In this document: positions 36,027 to 36,807 of the stretch, one piece after another
Layout: each line of letters opens with the position of its first letter
How positions within the stretch are numbered: position 1 is the first letter of the stretch
NCBI GenBank assembly: GCA_018669945.1
Contig: JABHTA010000195.1
Location: forward strand, 1 to 36,807
Direction of reading: 5' to 3'
Length of the DNA: 36,807 bases
Source of the DNA: Flavobacteriales bacterium
GTDB lineage: Bacteria; Bacteroidota; Bacteroidia; Flavobacteriales_G; NORP312
Notes under the pieces: generated by a model
Told to the model about the DNA's origin: nothing
Database searches by the model: none
Seen by the model: the letters and a program-made list of their open reading frames with translations, nothing else
Made by a program: the position numbers and the translations under genes

Positions 36027-36056
36027 CAAACATAGATAAATATTGTTCAATGACAA
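36027..36056 (-). promoter_or_regulatory. Promoter for the CBS-nadK-porG transcript (TTG-N19-TATGTTTG)
   Basis: On the minus strand TTG (36054-36056) and TATGTTTG (36027-36034) are separated by 19 bp. Transcription would begin near 36022, leaving about 30 nt before the CBS ATG at 35991. The -33 box lies within the pdxJ coding start, so the two divergent promoters interlock. Confidence 0.5.
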
Positions 36057-36766
36057 GGTTAAGCGTTAATATCAATAAAGTGGCCACACTGCGCAATGCA
36101 CGCGGAGGGAACGTACCTGATTTACTGAAAGTGGCAATGGATTGCGAACGGTTTGGTGCGCAAGGAATTACGGTTCACCCTCGGCCTGATGAGCGGCATA
36201 TTCGTTATAACGATGTTAGAGATTTGGAGCCACTCGTAAAAACGGAGCTTAATATCGAGGGATATCCAAACAAGGAGTTTATTGACTTGGTTTTACAAGT
36301 TAAGCCAACACAAGTTACCTTAGTGCCAGATCCTCCAGGAGTGTTAACATCAAATGAGGGATGGAACACAATTAAGAATGAAGCTTTGTTGACAGATGTG
36401 ATAACTGAATTTCAAATGGCTAATATTAGGACATCAATTTTTATTGACACGGATTTAGCTCAAATAGAAAATGTTCCTAAAACAGGTGCCGATAGAATAG
36501 AGTTGTACACGGAGTCTTATGCAGTTGATTTTTCATCAAACAAAGAGGCAGCAGTTGACCCATTTGTTCGGTCTGCAAAATTGGCTTATGCTTTAGGGTT
36601 GGGAGTTAATGCAGGGCATGATTTAAACCTAGAGAATCTAAATTATTTCGCTAACCAAGTTCCCTATTTAGATGAGGTTTCGATTGGACATGCATTGATA
36701 GCTGATGCACTTTATTTGGGACTAGAGAATACTGTTCAATTGTATTTGCGAGAGTTAATGACATAA
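36050..36766 (+). CDS. pdxJ: Pyridoxine 5'-phosphate synthase
   Basis: A 238-aa TIM-barrel enzyme that condenses 1-deoxy-xylulose 5-phosphate with 3-amino-2-oxopropyl phosphate to give pyridoxine phosphate. Motifs: [91 protein letters not shown] and [15 protein letters not shown]...[13 protein letters not shown]. The length is typical. It is divergent from the CBS-nadK operon, a common pairing in this phylum. The 41 bp left to the right edge hold nothing recognisable. Confidence 0.97.
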   Translation: MTRLSVNINKVATLRNARGGNVPDLLKVAMDCERFGAQGITVHPRPDERHIRYNDVRDLEPLVKTELNIEGYPNKEFIDLVLQVKPTQVTLVPDPPGVLTSNEGWNTIKNEALLTDVITEFQMANIRTSIFIDTDLAQIENVPKTGADRIELYTESYAVDFSSNKEAAVDPFVRSAKLAYALGLGVNAGHDLNLENLNYFANQVPYLDEVSIGHALIADALYLGLENTVQLYLRELMT

Positions 36767-36807
36767 AGTTAGAAAATTGGTCAAGTTTGATAGTTCATAA
36801 AGTTGAA

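Overview
The window looks like chromosome of a Bacteroidota, most likely a flavobacterium-like marine or aquatic lineage. Evidence: it is AT-rich, it carries type IX secretion (T9SS) parts (a C-terminal sorting domain and a PorG-like protein), a SusC-style TonB receptor with a carboxypeptidase-like N-terminal domain, a methionine synthase lacking its homocysteine domain, a PafA-type phosphatase, TAnnTTTG -7 promoter elements, and the porG-uppS-bamA-ompH-ompH-murI gene order known from this phylum. I cannot name a genus. No tRNA, rRNA, IS element, prophage, CRISPR array or defence system is visible, and no gap without a gene exceeds 300 bases.

Layout. 1-4833 (minus): an envelope operon of a 529-aa lipoprotein, an 888-aa outer membrane protein (beta-barrel, five TSP3 repeats, two unassigned repeats, OmpA domain), and an AT-rich secreted ORF that runs off the left edge inside a TSP3 repeat identical over 68 bp to one in the 888-aa gene. 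4926-10019 (minus): metH (C-terminal part) and pheT, directly abutting. 10090-11061 (minus): ddl, divergent from a plus-strand cluster of PASTA protein, T9SS cargo protein and rluD (11211-15283). 15488-17821: TonB-dependent receptor. 17906-18412 (minus): purE, divergent from hpt-adk-obgE-PAP2-crcB-pafA (18538-23233), the last four overlapping by a few bases. 23230-24246 (minus): low-specificity threonine aldolase, divergent from an S8 peptidase and a small barrel-like protein (24284-26578). 26575-27189 (minus): NifU-like protein, divergent from an HMA-domain protein and a gamma-carbonic-anhydrase-like protein (27269-28140). 28124-35991 (minus): CBS protein, nadK, porG, uppS, bamA, two ompH/skp genes, terminator, murI. 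36050-36766: pdxJ.

How it fits together. Most genes are core functions: envelope assembly (BamA, two Skp-like chaperones, UppS, MurI, Ddl), T9SS, nucleotide salvage (PurE, Hpt, Adk), cofactor supply (NadK, PdxJ, Nfu), methionine synthesis and translation or ribosome assembly (PheT, RluD, ObgE). The gene junctions are very tight: several cistrons abut in the same reading frame, and two convergent pairs share overlapping CTAG stops. The parts most worth a second look are the left-edge TSP3 duplication with its AT-rich ORF, the PASTA/T9SS ORF pair separated only by one TAG codon, and a palindrome holding the annotated porG start codon in its loop. I do not see a clearly new multi-gene system here.
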